Shown piece by piece: positions 12,641 through 27,600 of a DNA stretch of 64,000 nucleotides. This DNA comes from Volvox africanus (lineage: Eukaryota > Chlorophyta > Chlorophyceae > Chlamydomonadales > Volvocaceae): NCBI GenBank assembly GCA_030268105.1, contig BSDZ01000003.1:434001-498000 (forward strand). The letters run 5' to 3'. The notes under the pieces are model-generated. The model was not told where the DNA came from, did no database searches, and saw nothing but the letters and a program-made list of their open reading frames with translations. The first letter of the stretch is position 1. Every line of letters begins with the position of its first letter. A program made the position numbers and the translations under genes.

Positions 12641-15600
12641 CTGGCCCTTATTGCATCCTTTATTCTTATATGTGCATGGCTCACTCTCCGGAACCTGCCC
12701 TGATCATCAGCCAGAGGGCATCTAACCAGCGACTCTCGGCCAGCCCAAACCTGTTATTATTTGCAATGTGCCCAGGCCTGCCTGGCCCTTATTGCATCAT
12801 TCATTGGTATATGTGCATCGCGCACTCTCAACAACCTGCCAGCGGGCATCTAACCAGCGACTCTTGGCCAGCCCAAACCTGTTATTATTTGCAATGCGCC
12901 CAGGCCTGCCTGGACCTAATTGCATCATTTATTCTTTTATGTGCATGGCTCACTCTCAACAACCTTCTCTGATCATCAGCCAGCGGGCATCTAACCATCG
13001 ACTCTCGGCCAGCCCAAACCTATTGAAATTTGGAATGCGCCCAGGCCTGCCTGGCCCTTATTGCATCATTCATTGGTATATGTGCATTGCGCACTCTCAA
13101 CATCCTTCCCTGTTCATGAAGAAGTGGAAATCTAACCGGCAACTCTTGGCCAGCCCAAAACCTATTGAAATTTGCTATGCGCACAGGCCTGCCTGGATCT
13201 TATTGCATCATTTATTGGTATATGTGCATCGCGCACTCTCAACAACCTGCCAGCGGGCATTTAACCAGCGACTCTTAGCCAGCCCAAACCTATTGAAAAT
13301 TGCAATGCGCCCAGGCCTGCCTGGCCCTTATGGCATCATTCATTGGTATATGTGCATTGCGCACTCTCAACAACCTGCCAGAGGAAATCTAACCTGTGAC
13401 CCTCGGCCAGCCCAAACCTATTGAAAATTGCAATGCGCCCAGGCCTGCCTGGCCCTTATTGCATCATTTATTCTTATATGTGCATGGCTCACTCTCAACA
13501 ACCTGCCAGCGGAAATCTAACCGGTGACTCTCGGCCAGCCCAAACCTGTTTATATTTGCAATGCTTTCAAGGCTGCCCGGCCCTTATTGCATCCTTTATT
13601 CTTATATTTGCATGGCTCAATCTCCGGAACCTGCCCTGATCATCAGCCAGCGGGCATCTAACCAGCGACTCTCAGCCAGCCCAAACCTATTGAAAGTTGC
13701 AATGCACCCAGGCCTGCCTGGCCCTTATTGCATCATTCATTGGTATATGTGCATCGCGCACTCTCAACAACCTACCAGCGGGAATCTAACCGGTGACTCT
13801 CGGCCAGCCCAAACCTGTTATTATTTGCAATTCTTTCAAGGCTGCCCGGCCCTTATTGCATCATTCATTGGTATATAGGCACTCTGCATCGCGCACTCTC
13901 AACAACCTGCCAGCGGGAATCTAACTGGCGACCCTCGGCTAGCCCAAACCTGTTTATATTTGCAATGCGCCCAGGCCTGCCTGGCCCTTATGGCATCATT
14001 CATTGGTATATGTGCATCGCGCACTCTCAACAACCTGCCAGCGGGCATCTAACCAGCGACTCTTGGCCAGCCCAAACCTGTTTATATTTGCAATGCACCC
14101 AGGCCTGCCTGGCCCTTTTTGCATCATTCATTGTTAAATGTGCATTGTAGAGTCTCAACAACCTGCCAGCGGGAATCTAACTGGCGACCCTCAGCCAGCC
14201 CAAACCTATTGAAAATTGCAATGCGCCCAGGCCTGCCTGGCCCTTATTGCATCATTCATTGGTATATGTGCATCGCGCACTCTCAACAACCTGCCAGCGG
14301 GCATCTAACCAGCGACTCTTGGCCAGCCCAAACCTGTTTATATTTGCAATGCGCCCAGGCCTGCCTGGACCTAATTGCATCATTCATTGTTATATGTGCA
14401 TGGCTCACTCTCAACAACCTTCCCTGATCATCAGCCAGCGGGCATCTAACCATCGACTCTCGGCCAGCCCAAACCTATTGAAATTTGGAATGCGCCCAGG
14501 CCTGCCTGGCCCTTATTGCATCATTTATTCTTATATGTGCATTGCGCACTCTCAACATCCTTCCCTGTTCATGACCAAGTGGAAATCTAACCGGCAAGTC
14601 TTGGCCAGCCCAAAACCTATTGAAATTTGCTATGCGCACAGGCCTGCCTGGACCTTATTGCATCATTTATTGGTATATGTGCATCGCGCACTCTCAACAA
14701 CCTGCCAGCGGGCATTTAACCAGCGACTCTTAGCCAGCCCAAACCTATTGAAAATTGCAATGCGCCCAGGCCTGCCTGGCCCTTATGGCATCATTCATTG
14801 GTATATGTGCATCGCGCACTCTCAACAACCTGCCAGCGAAAATCTAACCAGCGACTCTTGGCCAGCCCAAACCTGTTTATATTTGCAATGCGCCCAGGCC
14901 TGCCTGGCCCTTATTGCATCATTGATTGGTATATGTGCATTGCGCACTCTCAACAACCTGCCAGAGGAAATCTAACCGGTGACTCTCAGCTAGCCCAAAT
15001 CCGTTTATATTTGCCATGCACCCAGGCTTGCCTGGACCTAATTGCATCATTTATTCTTATATGTGCATGGCTCACTCTCAACAACCTTCCCTGATCATCA
15101 GCCAGCGGGAATCTAACCAGCGACCCTCGGCTAGCCCAAACCTGTTTATATTTGCAATGCCCCCAGGCCTGCCTGGCCCTTTTTGCATCATTCATTGGTA
15201 TATGTTCATTGCGCACTCTTAACAACCTGCCAGCTGGAATCTAAACGGCGACCCTCGGCTAGCCCAAACCTGTTAAAATTTGCAATGTGCCCAGGCCTGC
15301 CTGGCCCTTATTGCATCATTCATTGGTATATTTGCATTGCGGAGTCTCAACAACCTGCCAGCGGGAATCTAACCGGCGACCCTAAGCCAGCCCGAACCTA
15401 TTGAAATTTGCAATGCGCCCAGGCCTGCCTGGCTCTTATTATATCATTGATTGGTATATGTGCATCGCGCACTCTCAACAACCTGCCAGCGGGAATCTAA
15501 CCAGCGACTCTCGACCAGCCCAAACCTATTGAAAATTGCAATGCGCCCAGGCCTGCCTGGCCCTTACTGCATCATTTATTCTTATATGTGCATGGCTCAC

Positions 15601-16192
15601 TTTAAACAACCTGCCAGCGGAAATCTATCCGGTGACTCTCGGCCAGCCCAAACCTGTTATTATTTGCAATTCTTTCAAGGCTGCCCGGCCCTTATTGCAT
15701 CATTTTTTCATATATGTGCATGGCTCCCTCTCAACAACCTTCCCTGATCATCAGCCAGCGGGCATCTAACCAGCGACTCTCGGCCAGCCCAAACCTATTG
15801 AAAGTTGCAATGCGCCCAGGCCTGCCTGGCCCTTATTGCATCATTCATTGGTATATGTGCATTGCGCACTCTCAACAACCTGCCAGAGGAAATCTAACCC
15901 GCGACTCTCGGCCAGCCCAAACCTATTGAAAATTGCAATGCGCCCAGGCCTGCCTGGCCCTTATTGCATCATTCATTGTTATATGTTCATTGCGCAGTCT
16001 CAACAACCTGCCAGAGGAAATCTAACCGGCGACCCTCGGCTAGCCAAACCTGTTAATATTTGCAATGTGCCCAGGCCTGCCTGGCCCTTATTGCATCATT
16101 TATTCTTATATGTGCATGGCTCACTCTCTACAACCTGCCAGCGGAAATCTAACCGGTGACTCTCGGCCAGCCCAAACCTATTGAAAATTGCA

Positions 16193-19100
16193 ATGCGCCC
16201 AGGCCTGCCTGGCCCTTATTGCATCATTTATTCTTATATGTGCATGGCTCACTCTTAACAACCTGCCAGCGGGAATCTAACCGGTGACTCTCGGCCAGCC
16301 TAAACCTGTTTATATTTGCAATGCTTTCAAGGCTGCCCGGCCCTTATTGCATCATTCATTGGTACATAGGCATTACGCACTCTCAACAACCTGCCAGCGG
16401 GAATCTAACTGGCGCCCCTTGGCTAGCCCAAACCTGTTGTTATTTGCAATGTGCCCAGGCCTGCCTGTCCCTTATTGCATCATTTATTCTTATATGTGCA
16501 TGGCTCACTCTCAACAACCTGCCAGCGGAAATCTAATCGGTGACTCTTGGCCAGCCCAAACCTGTTATTATTTGCAATGCGCCCAGGTCTGCCTGGACCT
16601 AATTGCATTATTTATTTTTTTATGTGCATGGCTCACTCTCAACAACCTTCCCTGATCATCAGCCAGCGGGCATCTAACCATCGACTCTCGGCCAGCCCAA
16701 ACCTTCTGAAATTTGGAATGCGCCCAGGCCTGCCTGGCCCTTATTGCATCATTTATTCTTATATGTGCATTGCGCATTCTCAACATCCTTCCCTGTTCAT
16801 GAGCAAGTGGGAATCTAACCGGCAACTCTTGGCCAGCCCAAAACCTATTGAAATTTGCTATGTGCACAGGCCTGCCTGGACCTTCTTGCATCATTTATTG
16901 GTATATGTGCATCGCGCACTCTCAACAACCTGCCAGCGGGCATTTAACCAGCGACTCTTAGCCAGCCCAAACCTATTGAAAATTGCAATGCGCCCAGGCC
17001 TGCCTGGCCCTTATTGCATCATTCATTGGTATATGTGCATTACAGAGTCTCAACAACCTGCCAGAGGAAATCTAACCGGCGACCCTCGGCCAGCCCAAAC
17101 CTATTGAAAATTGCAATGCGCCCAGGCCTGCCTGGCCCTTATTGCATCATTTATTCTTATATGTGCATGGCTTACTCTCAACAACCTGCCAGCGAAAATC
17201 TAACCAGTGACTCTCGGCCAGCCAAAACCTGTTATTATTTGCAATTCTTTCAAGGCTGCCCGGCCCTTATTGCATCATTTTTTCATATATGTGCATTGCG
17301 CACTCTCAACAACCTGCCAGCGGGAATTCAACTGGCGACCCTCGGCTAGCCCAAACCTGTTAAAATTTGCATTGCGCCCAGGCCTGCCTGGCCCTTATTG
17401 CATCATTCACTGTTAAATGTGCATTGCGCAGTCTCAACAACCTGCCAGCGGGAATCTAACCGGCGACCCTCGGCTAGCCAAACCTGTTTATATTTGCAAT
17501 GTGCCCAGGCCTGCCTGGCCCTTTTTGAATCATTTATTCTTATATGTGCATGGCTCACTCTCAACAACCTGCCAGCGGAAATCTAATCGGTGACTCTCGG
17601 CCAGCCCAAACCTATTGAAAATTGCAATGCGCCCAGGCCTGCCTGGCCCTTATTGCATCATTTATTCTTATATGTGCATGGCTCACTCTCAACAACCTGC
17701 CAGCGGAAATCTAACTGGTGACTCTCGGCCAGCCTAAACCTGTTTATATTTGCAATGCTTTCAAGGCTGCCCGGCCCTTATTGCATCCTTGATTCTTATA
17801 TTTGCATGGCTCACTTTCCGGAACCTGCCCTGATCATCAGCCTGATCCAGCGGAAATCTAATCGGTGACTCTCGGCCAGCCCAAACCTATTGAAAATTGC
17901 AATGCACCCAGGCCTGCCTGGCCCTTATTGCATCATTGATTGGTATATGTGCATTGCGCACTCTCAACAACCTGCCAGTTGGAATGTAACTGGTGACCCT
18001 TGGCTAGCCCAAACCCGTTAAAATTTGCAATGCGCCCAGGCCTGCCTGGCCCTTATTGCATCATTCATTGGTATATGTGCATCGCGCACTCTCAACAACC
18101 TGCCAGCGGGCATCTAACCAGCGACTCTTGGCCAGCCCAAACCTGTTTATATTTGCAATGCGCCCAGGCCTGCCTGGCCCTTTTTGCATCACTCATTGTT
18201 ATATGTGCATTGCAGAGTCTCAACAACCTGCCAGCTGGAATCTAACTTGCGACCCTCAGCCAGCCCAAACCTATTGAAAATTGCAATGCGCCCAGGCCTG
18301 CCTGGCCCTTATTGCATCATTTATTCTTATATGTGCATGGCTCACTCTCAACAACCTGCCAGCGGGCATCTAACCAGCGACTCTTGGTCAGCCCAAACCT
18401 GTTATTATTTGCAATGCGCCCAGGCCTGCCTGGACCTAATTGCATCATTTATTCTTATATGTGCATGGCTCACTCTCAGGAACCTGCCCTGATCATCAGC
18501 CAGCGGGCATCTAACCAGCGACTCTCGGCCAGCCCAAACCTATTGAAATTTGCAATGCGCCCAGGCCTGCCTGGCCCTTATTGCATCATTCATTGGTATA
18601 TGTGCATTGCGCATTCTCAACATCCTTCCCTGTTCATGAGCAAGTGGGAATCTAACCGGCAACTCTTGGCCAGCCCAAAACCTATTGAAATTTGCTATGT
18701 GCACAGGCCTGCCTGGACCTTATTGCATCATTCATTGGTATATGTGCATCGCGCACTCTCAACAACCTGCCAGCGGGCATTTAACCAGCGACTCTCAGCC
18801 AGCCCAAACCTATTGAAAATTGCAATGCGCCCAGGCCTGCCTGGCCCTTATGGCATCATTCATTGGTATATGTGCATCGCGCACTCTCAACAACCTGCCA
18901 GCGGGCATCTAACCATCGACTCTTGGCCAGCCCAAACCTGTTTATATTTGCAATGCGCCCAGGCCTGCCTGGCCCTTATTGCATCATTTATTCTTATATG
19001 TGCATGGCTCACTCTCAACAACCTGCCAGCGGGAATCTAACCGGTGACTCTCGGCCAGCCTAAACCTGTTTATATTTGCAATGCTTTCAAGGCTGCCCGG

Positions 19101-21793
19101 CCCTTATTGCATCATTCATTGGTACATAGGCATTACGCACTCTCAACAACCTGCCAGCGGGAATCTAACTGGCGCCCCTTGGCTAGCCCAAACCTGTTGT
19201 TATTTGCAATGTGCCCAGGCCTGCCTGTCCCTTATTGCATCATTTATTCTTATATGTGCATGGCTCACTCTCAACAACCTGCCAGCGGAAATCTAATCGG
19301 TGACTCTTGGCCAGCCCAAACCTGTTATTATTTGCAATGCGCCCAGGTCTGCCTGGACCTAATTGCATCATTTATTCTTATATGTGCATGGCTCACTCTC
19401 AACAACCTTCCCTGATCATCAGCCAGCGGGCATCTAACCATCGACTCTCGGCCAGCCCAAACCTTCTGAAATTTGGAATGCGCCCAGGCCTGCCTGGCCC
19501 TTATTGCATCATTTATTCTTATATGTGCATTGCGCATTCTCAACATCCTTCCCTGTTCATGAGCAAGTGGGAATCTAACCGGCAACTCTTGGCCAGCCCA
19601 AAACCTATTGAAATTTGCTATGTGCACAGGCCTGCCTGGACCTTCTTGCATCATTTATTGGTATATGTGCATCGCGCACTCTCAACAACCTGCCAGCGGG
19701 CATTTAACCAGCGACTCTTAGCCAGCCCAAACCTATTGAAAATTGCAATGCGCCCAGGCCTGCCTGGCCCTTATTGCATCATTCATTGGTATATGTGCAT
19801 TACAGAGTCTCAACAACCTGCCAGAGGAAATCTAACCGGCGACCCTCGGCCAGCCCAAACCTATTGAAAATTGCAATGCGCCCAGGCCTGCCTGGCCCTT
19901 ATTGCATCATTTATTCTTATATGTGCATGGCTTACTCTCAACAACCTGCCAGCGAAAATCTAACCAGTGACTCTCGGCCAGCCAAAACCTGTTATTATTT
20001 GCAATTCTTTCAAGGCTGCCCGGCCCTTATTGCATCATTTTTTCATATATGTGCATTGCGCACTCTCAACAACCTGCCAGCGGGAATTCAACTGGCGACC
20101 CTCGGCTAGCCCAAACCTGTTAAAATTTGCATTGCGCCCAGGCCTGCCTGGCCCTTATTGCATCATTCACTGTTAAATGTGCATTGCGCAGTCTCAACAA
20201 CCTGCCAGCGGGAATCTAACCGGCGACCCTCGGCTAGCCAAACCTGTTTATATTTGCAATGTGCCCAGGCCTGCCTGGCCCTTTTTGAATCATTTATTCT
20301 TATATGTGCATGGCTCACTCTCAACAACCTGCCAGCGGAAATCTAATCGGTGACTCTCGGCCAGCCCAAACCTATTGAAAATTGCAATGCGCCCAGGCCT
20401 GCCTGGCCCTTATTGCATCATTTATTCTTATATGTGCATGGCTCACTCTCAACAACCTGCCAGCGGAAATCTAACTGGTGACTCTCGGCCAGCCTAAACC
20501 TGTTTATATTTGCAATGCTTTCAAGGCTGCCCGGCCCTTATTGCATCCTTGATTCTTATATTTGCATGGCTCACTTTCCGGAACCTGCCCTGATCATCAG
20601 CCTGATCCAGCGGAAATCTAATCGGTGACTCTCGGCCAGCCCAAACCTATTGAAAATTGCAATGCACCCAGGCCTGCCTGGCCCTTATTGCATCATTGAT
20701 TGGTATATGTGCATTGCGCACTCTCAACAACCTGCCAGTTGGAATGTAACTGGTGACCCTTGGCTAGCCCAAACCCGTTAAAATTTGCAATGCGCCCAGG
20801 CCTGCCTGGCCCTTATTGCATCATTCATTGGTATATGTGCATCGCGCACTCTCAACAACCTGCCAGCGGGCATCTAACCAGCGACTCTTGGCCAGCCCAA
20901 ACCTGTTTATATTTGCAATGCGCCCAGGCCTGCCTGGCCCTTTTTGCATCACTCATTGTTATATGTGCATTGCAGAGTCTCAACAACCTGCCAGCTGGAA
21001 TCTAACTTGCGACCCTCAGCCAGCCCAAACCTATTGAAAATTGCAATGCGCCCAGGCCTGCCTGGCCCTTATTGCATCATTTATTCTTATATGTGCATGG
21101 CTCACTCTCAACAACCTGCCAGCGGGCATCTAACCAGCGACTCTTGGTCAGCCCAAACCTGTTATTATTTGCAATGCGCCCAGGCCTGCCTGGACCTAAT
21201 TGCATCATTTATTCTTATATGTGCATGGCTCACTCTCAGGAACCTGCCCTGATCATCAGCCAGCGGGCATCTAACCAGCGACTCTCGGCCAGCCCAAACC
21301 TATTGAAATTTGCAATGCGCCCAGGCCTGCCTGGCCCTTATTGCATCATTCATTGGTATATGTGCATTGCGCATTCTCAACATCCTTCCCTGTTCATGAG
21401 CAAGTGGGAATCTAACCGGCAACTCTTGGCCAGCCCAAAACCTATTGAAATTTGCTATGTGCACAGGCCTGCCTGGACCTTATTGCATCATTCATTGGTA
21501 TATGTGCATCGCGCACTCTCAACAACCTGCCAGCGGGCATTTAACCAGCGACTCTCAGCCAGCCCAAACCTATTGAAAATTGCAATGCGCCCAGGCCTGC
21601 CTGGCCCTTATGGCATCATTCATTGGTATATGTGCATCGCGCACTCTCAACAACCTGCCAGCGGGCATCTAACCATCGACTCTTGGCCAGCCCAAACCTG
21701 TTTATATTTGCAATGCGCCCAGGCCTGCCTGGCCCTTATTGCATCATTTATTCTTATATGTGCATGGCTCACTCTCAACAACCTGCCAGCGGG
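16193..21793. repeat. 2760-bp higher-order duplication (2 copies)
   Basis: The sequence from about 16193 to 19033 is repeated 2760 bp downstream. I saw very few differences, mainly around 16611-16622 versus 19371-19382. Both copies carry the same irregular features, for example the extra CTGATC in the monomer at about 17843 and 20603, and the variants GGCGCCCCTTGG and CACTGTTAAATG. This is about 21 monomers per unit and looks like a recent duplication. Confidence 0.9.
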
Positions 21794-24690
21794 CATCTAA
21801 CCAGCGACTCTTGGCCAGCCCAAACCTGTTATTATTTGCAATGCGCACAGGCCTGCCTGGACCTAATTGCATCATTAATTCTTATATGTGCATTGCTCAC
21901 TCTCAACAACCTGCCAGCGGAAATCTAACTGGTGACCCTCAGCCAGCCCAAACCTATTGAAAATTGCAATGCGCCCAGGCCTGCCTGGCCCTTATTGCAT
22001 CATTTATTCATAAAGGGGTATTGCGCACTTTCAACAACCTGCCAGCGGGAATCAAAACGGCCACCCTCGGCCAGCCCAAACCTGTTAAAATTTGTAATGC
22101 GCCCAGGCCTACCTGGCCCTTATTGCATCATTCATTGGTATATGTGCATTGCGCAGTCTCAACAACCTGCCAGCGGAAATCTAACCGGCGACCCTCAGCT
22201 AGCCCAAACCTGTTTATATTTGCAATGCGCCCAGGCCTGCCTGGCCCTTATTGCATCATTCATTGGTATATGTGCATTGCAGAGTCTCAACAACCTGCCA
22301 GCGGGAATCTAACTGGCGACTCTCAGCCAGCCCAAACCATTTGGAACTTGCAATGCGCCCAGGCCTGCCTGGCCCTTATTGCATCATTTATTCATAATGG
22401 GGTATTGCGCACTCTCAACAACCTGCCAGCTGGAATCTTAACGGCAACCCTCGGCCAGCCCAAACCGGTTAAAATTTGCAATGCGCCCAGGCCTACCTGG
22501 CCCTTATTGCATCATTCATTGGTATATGTGCATTGCGCATTCTCAACAACCTGCCAGCGGAAATCTAACCGTTGACCCTCAGCTAGCCCAAACCTGTTAA
22601 AATTTGCAATGCGCCCAGGCCTGCCTGGCCCTTATTGCATCATTTATTGGTATATGTTCATTTCGCACTCTTAACAACCTGCCAGCGGGCATCTAACCAG
22701 CGACTCTGGGCCAGCCCAAACCTATTGAAAATTGCAATGCGCCCAGGCCTGCCTGGCCCTTATTGCATCATTCATTGGTATATGTGCATTGCGCACTCTC
22801 AACAACCTGCCAGAGGAAATCTAACCGGTGACTCTCAGCTAGCCCAAACCTGTTTATATTTGCAATGCGCCCAGGCCTGCCTGGACCTAATTGCATCATT
22901 TATTCTTATATGTGCATGGCTCACTCTCAACAACCTTCCCTGATCATCAGCCAGCGGGCATCTAACCAGCGACTCTCGGCCAGCCCAAACCTATTGAAAT
23001 TTGCAATGCGCCCAGGCCTGCCTGGCCCTTATTGCATCATTCATTGGTATATGTGCATTGCGCATTCTCAACATCCTTCCCTGTTCATGAGCAAGTGGGA
23101 ATCTAACCGGCAACTCTTGGCCAGCCCAAAACCTATTGAAATTTGCTATGTGCACAGGCCTGCCTGGACCTTATTGCATCATTCATTGGTATATGTGCAT
23201 CGCGCACTCTCAACAACCTGCCAGCGGGCATTTAACCAGCGACTCTCAGCCAGCCCAAACCTATTGAAAATTGCAATGCGCCCAGGCCTGCCTGGCCCTT
23301 ATGGCATCATTCATTGGTATATGTGCATCGCGCACTCTCAACAACCTGCCAGCGGGCATCTAACCATCGACTCTTGGCCAGCCCAAACCTGTTTATATTT
23401 GCAATGCGCCCAGGCCTGCCTGGCCCTTATTGCATCATTTATTCTTATATGTGCATGGCTCACTCTCAACAACCTGCCAGCGGGCATCTAACCAGCGACT
23501 CTTGGCCAGCCCAAACCTGTTATTATTTGCAATGCGCACAGGCCTGCCTGGACCTAATTGCATCATTAATTCTTATATGTGCATTGCTCACTCTCAACAA
23601 CCTGCCAGCGGAAATCTAACTGGTGACCCTCAGCCAGCCCAAACCTATTGAAAATTGCAATGCGCCCAGGCCTGCCTGGCCCTTATTGCATCATTTATTC
23701 ATAAAGGGGTATTGCGCACTTTCAACAACCTGCCAGCGGGAATCACAACGGCCACCCTCGGCCAGCCCAAACCTGTTAAAATTTGTAATGCGCCCAGGCC
23801 TACCTGGCCCTTATTGCATCATTCATTGGTATATGTGCATTGCGCAGTCTCAACAACCTGCCAGCGGAAATCTAACCGGCGACCCTCAGCTAGCCCAAAC
23901 CTGTTTATATTTGCAATGCGCCCAGGCCTGCCTGGCCCTTATTGCATCATTACTTGGTATATGTGCATTGCAGAGTCTCAACAACCTGCCAGCGGGAATC
24001 TAACTGGCGACTCTCAGCCAGCCCAAACCATTTGAAACTTGCAATGCGCCCAGGCCTGCCTGGCCCTTATTGCATCATTTATTCATAATGGGGTATTGCG
24101 CACTCTCAACAACCTGCCAGCTGGAATCTTAACGGCCACCCTCGGCCAGCCCAAACCGGTTAAAATTTGCAATGCGCCCAGGCCTACCTGGCCCTTATTG
24201 CATCATTCATTGGTATATGTGCATTGCGCATTCTCAACAACCTGCCAGCGGAAATCTAACCGTTGACCCTCAGCTAGCCCAAACCTGTTAAAATTTGCAA
24301 TGCGCCCAGGCCTGCCTGGCCCTTATTGCATCATTTATTGGTATATGTTCATTTCGCACTCTTAACAACCTGCCAGCGGGCATCTAACCAGCGACTCTGG
24401 GCCAGCCCAAACCTATTGAAAATTGCAATGCGCCCAGGCCTGCCTGGCCCTTATTGCATCATTCATTGGTATATGTGCATTGCGCACTCTCAACAACCTG
24501 CCAGAGGAAATCTAACCGGTGACTCTCAGCTAGCCCAAACCTGTTTATATTTGCAATGCGCCCAGGCCTGCCTGGACCTAATTGCATCATTTATTCTTAT
24601 ATGTGCATGGCTCACTCTCAACAACCTTCCCTGATCATCAGCCAGCGGGCATCTAACCAGCGACTCTCGGCCAGCCCAAACCTATTGAAA
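21180..24690. repeat. 1691-bp higher-order duplication (2 copies)
   Basis: Bases from about 21180 recur 1691 bp downstream, up to about 24690. This includes the distinctive monomers with CATAAAGGGGTATTGCG and CATAATGGGGTATTGCG in place of the usual TATATGTGCATTGCG. Only a few substitutions separate the copies (for example ATCAAAACGG at 22052 versus ATCACAACGG at 23743). It lies directly after, and overlaps, the 2760-bp duplication, so the two events are layered. Confidence 0.85.
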
Positions 24691-27600
24691 GTTCCAATGC
24701 GCCCAGGCCTGCCTGGCCCTTATTGCATCATTCATTGGTATATGTGCATTGCGCAGTCTCAACAACCTGCCCTGATCATCAGCAAGCGGGAATCTAACCA
24801 GCGACCCTAAGCCAGCCCGAACCTATTGAAATTTGCAATGCGCCCAGACCTGCCTGGCCCTTATTGCATCATTCATTGGTATATGTTCATTGCGCACTCT
24901 CAACAACCTGCCAGCTGGAATCTAAACGGCGACCCTCGGCTAGCCCAAACCTGTTTATATTTGCAATGCGCCCAGGCCTGCCTGGCCCTTTTTGCATCAC
25001 TCATTGTTATATGTGCATTGCAGAGTCTCATCAACCTGCCAGCGGGAATCTAACTGGTGACCCTCAGCCAGCCCAAACCTATTGAAAATTGCAATGCGCC
25101 CAGGCCTGCCTGGCCCTTATTGCATCATTTATTCATACAGGGGTATTGCGCACTTTCAACAACCTGCCAGTGGGAATCTAAACGGCCACCCTCGGCCAGC
25201 CCAAACCTGTTAAAATTTGCAATGCGCCCAGGCCTACCTGGCCCTTATTGCATCATTCATTGGTATATGTGCATTGCGCAGTCTCAACAACCTGGCAGCG
25301 GAAATCTAACCGGCGACCCTCAGCTAGCCCAAACCTGTTTATATTTGCAATGCGCCCAGGCCTGCCTGGCCCTTATTGCATCATTCATTGGTATATGTGC
25401 ATTGCAGAGTCTCAACAACCTGCCAGCGGGAATCTAACTGGCGACTCTCAGCCAGCCCAAACCATTTGAAACTTGCAATGCGCCCAGGCCTGCCTGGCCC
25501 TTATTGCATCATTTATTCATAAAGGGGTATTGCGCACTCTCAACAACCTGCCAGCGGGAATCTAAACGGCCACCCTCGGCCAGCCCAAACCTGTTAAAAT
25601 TTGCAATGCGCCCAGGCCTACCTGGCCCTTATTGCATCATTCATTGGTATATGTGCATTGCGCAGTCTCAACAACCTGCCAGCGGAAATCTAACCGGCGA
25701 CCCTCAGCTAGCCCAAACCTGTTAAAATTTGCAATGCGCCCAGGCCTGCCTGGCCCTTATTGCATCATTCATTAGTATATGTTCATTGCGCACTCTTAAC
25801 AACCTGCCAGCGGGCATCTAACCAGAGACTCTCGGCCAGCCCAAACCTATTGATAATTGCAATGCGCCCAGGCCTGCCTGGCCCTTATGGCATCATTTAT
25901 TCTTATATGTGCATCGCGCACTCTCAACAACCTGCCAGCGGGAATCTAACCAGTGACTCTCGGCCAGCCCAAACCTGTTATTATTTGCAATTCTTTCAAG
26001 GCTGCCCGGCCCTTATTGCATCATTTATTCATATATGTGCATGGCTCACTCTCAACAACCTTCCCTGATCATCAGCCAGCGGGCATCTAACCAGCGACTC
26101 TCGTCCAGCCCAAACCTATAAAAATTTGCAATGCGCCCAGGCCTGCCTGGCCCTTATTGCATCATTCATTGGTATATGTGCATTGCGCACTCTCAACAAC
26201 CTGCCAGAGGAAATCTAACCGGTGACTCTCGGCCAGCCCAAACCTGTTTTTATTTGCAATTCTTTCAAGGCTGCCTGGCCCTTATTGCATCATTTATTCA
26301 TATATGTGCATGGCTCACTCTCAACAACCTTCCCTGATCATCAGCGAGCGGGCATCTAACCAGCGACTCTGGGCCAGCCCAAACCTATTGAAAATTGCAA
26401 TGCGCCCAGGCCTGCCTGGCCCTTATTGCATCATTCATTGGTATATGTGCATTGCGCACTCTCAACAACCTGCCAGAGGAAATCTAACCGGTGACTCTCA
26501 GCTAGCCCAAACCTGTTTATATTTGCAATGCGCCCAGGCCTGCCTGGACCTAATTGCATCATTTATTCTTATATGTGCATGGCTCACTCTCAACAACCTT
26601 CCCTGATCATCAGCCAGCGGGCATCTAACCAGCGACTCTCGGCCAGCCCAAACCTATTAATAGTTCCAATGCGCCCAGGCCTGCCTGGCCCTTATTGCAT
26701 CATTCATTGGTATATGTGCATTGCGCACTCTCAACAACCTGCCCTGATCATCAGCAAGCGGGAATCTAACCAGCGACCCTAAGCCAGCCCGAACCTATTG
26801 AAATTTGCAATGCGCCCAGGCCTGCCTGGCCCTTATTGCATCATTCATTGGTATATGTTCATTGCGCACTCTCAACAACCTGCCAGCTGGAATCTAAACG
26901 GCGACCCTCGGCTAGCCCAAACCTGTTTATATTTGCAATGCGCCCAGGCCTGCCTGGCCCTTATTGCATCATTCATTGGTATATGTGCATCGTGCACTCT
27001 CAACAACCTGCCAGCGGGCATCTAACCAGCGACTCTCGGCCAGCCCAAACCTATTGAAAATTGCAATGCGCCCAGGCCTGCCTGGCCCTTATGGCATCAT
27101 TCATTGGTATATGTCCATCGCGCACTCTCAATAACCTGCCAGCGGGCATCTAACCAGGGACTCTCGGCCAGCCCAAACCTGTTATTATTTGCAATTCTTT
27201 CAAGGCTGCCCGGCCCTTATTGCATCATTTTTTCATATATGTGCATTGCGCACTCTCAACAACCTGCCAGAGGAAATCTAACCGGTGACTCTCAGCTAGC
27301 CCAAACCTGTTTATATTTGCAATGCGCCCAGGCCTGCCTGGACCTAATTGCATCATTTATTCTTATATGTGCATGGCTCACTCTCAACAACCTTCCCTGA
27401 TCAACAGCCAGCGGGAATCTAACCAGCGACCCTCGGCTAGCCCAAACCTGTTTATATTTGCAATGCCCCCAGGCCTGCCTGGCCCTTATTGCATCATTCA
27501 TTGGTATATGTTCATTGCGCACTCTCAACAACCTGCCAGCTGGAATCTAAACGGCGACCCTCAGCTAGCCCAAACCTGTTAAAATTTGCAATGTGCCCAG

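Noticed and set aside
14247..14975. Open frames of up to 242 codons running through the satellite (also 18312-19040 and 21072-21800)
   Set aside because: They are the same monomer bases read in successive frames (128 is not a multiple of 3). Overlapping frames are all equally open, and no domain or codon pattern supports a protein.
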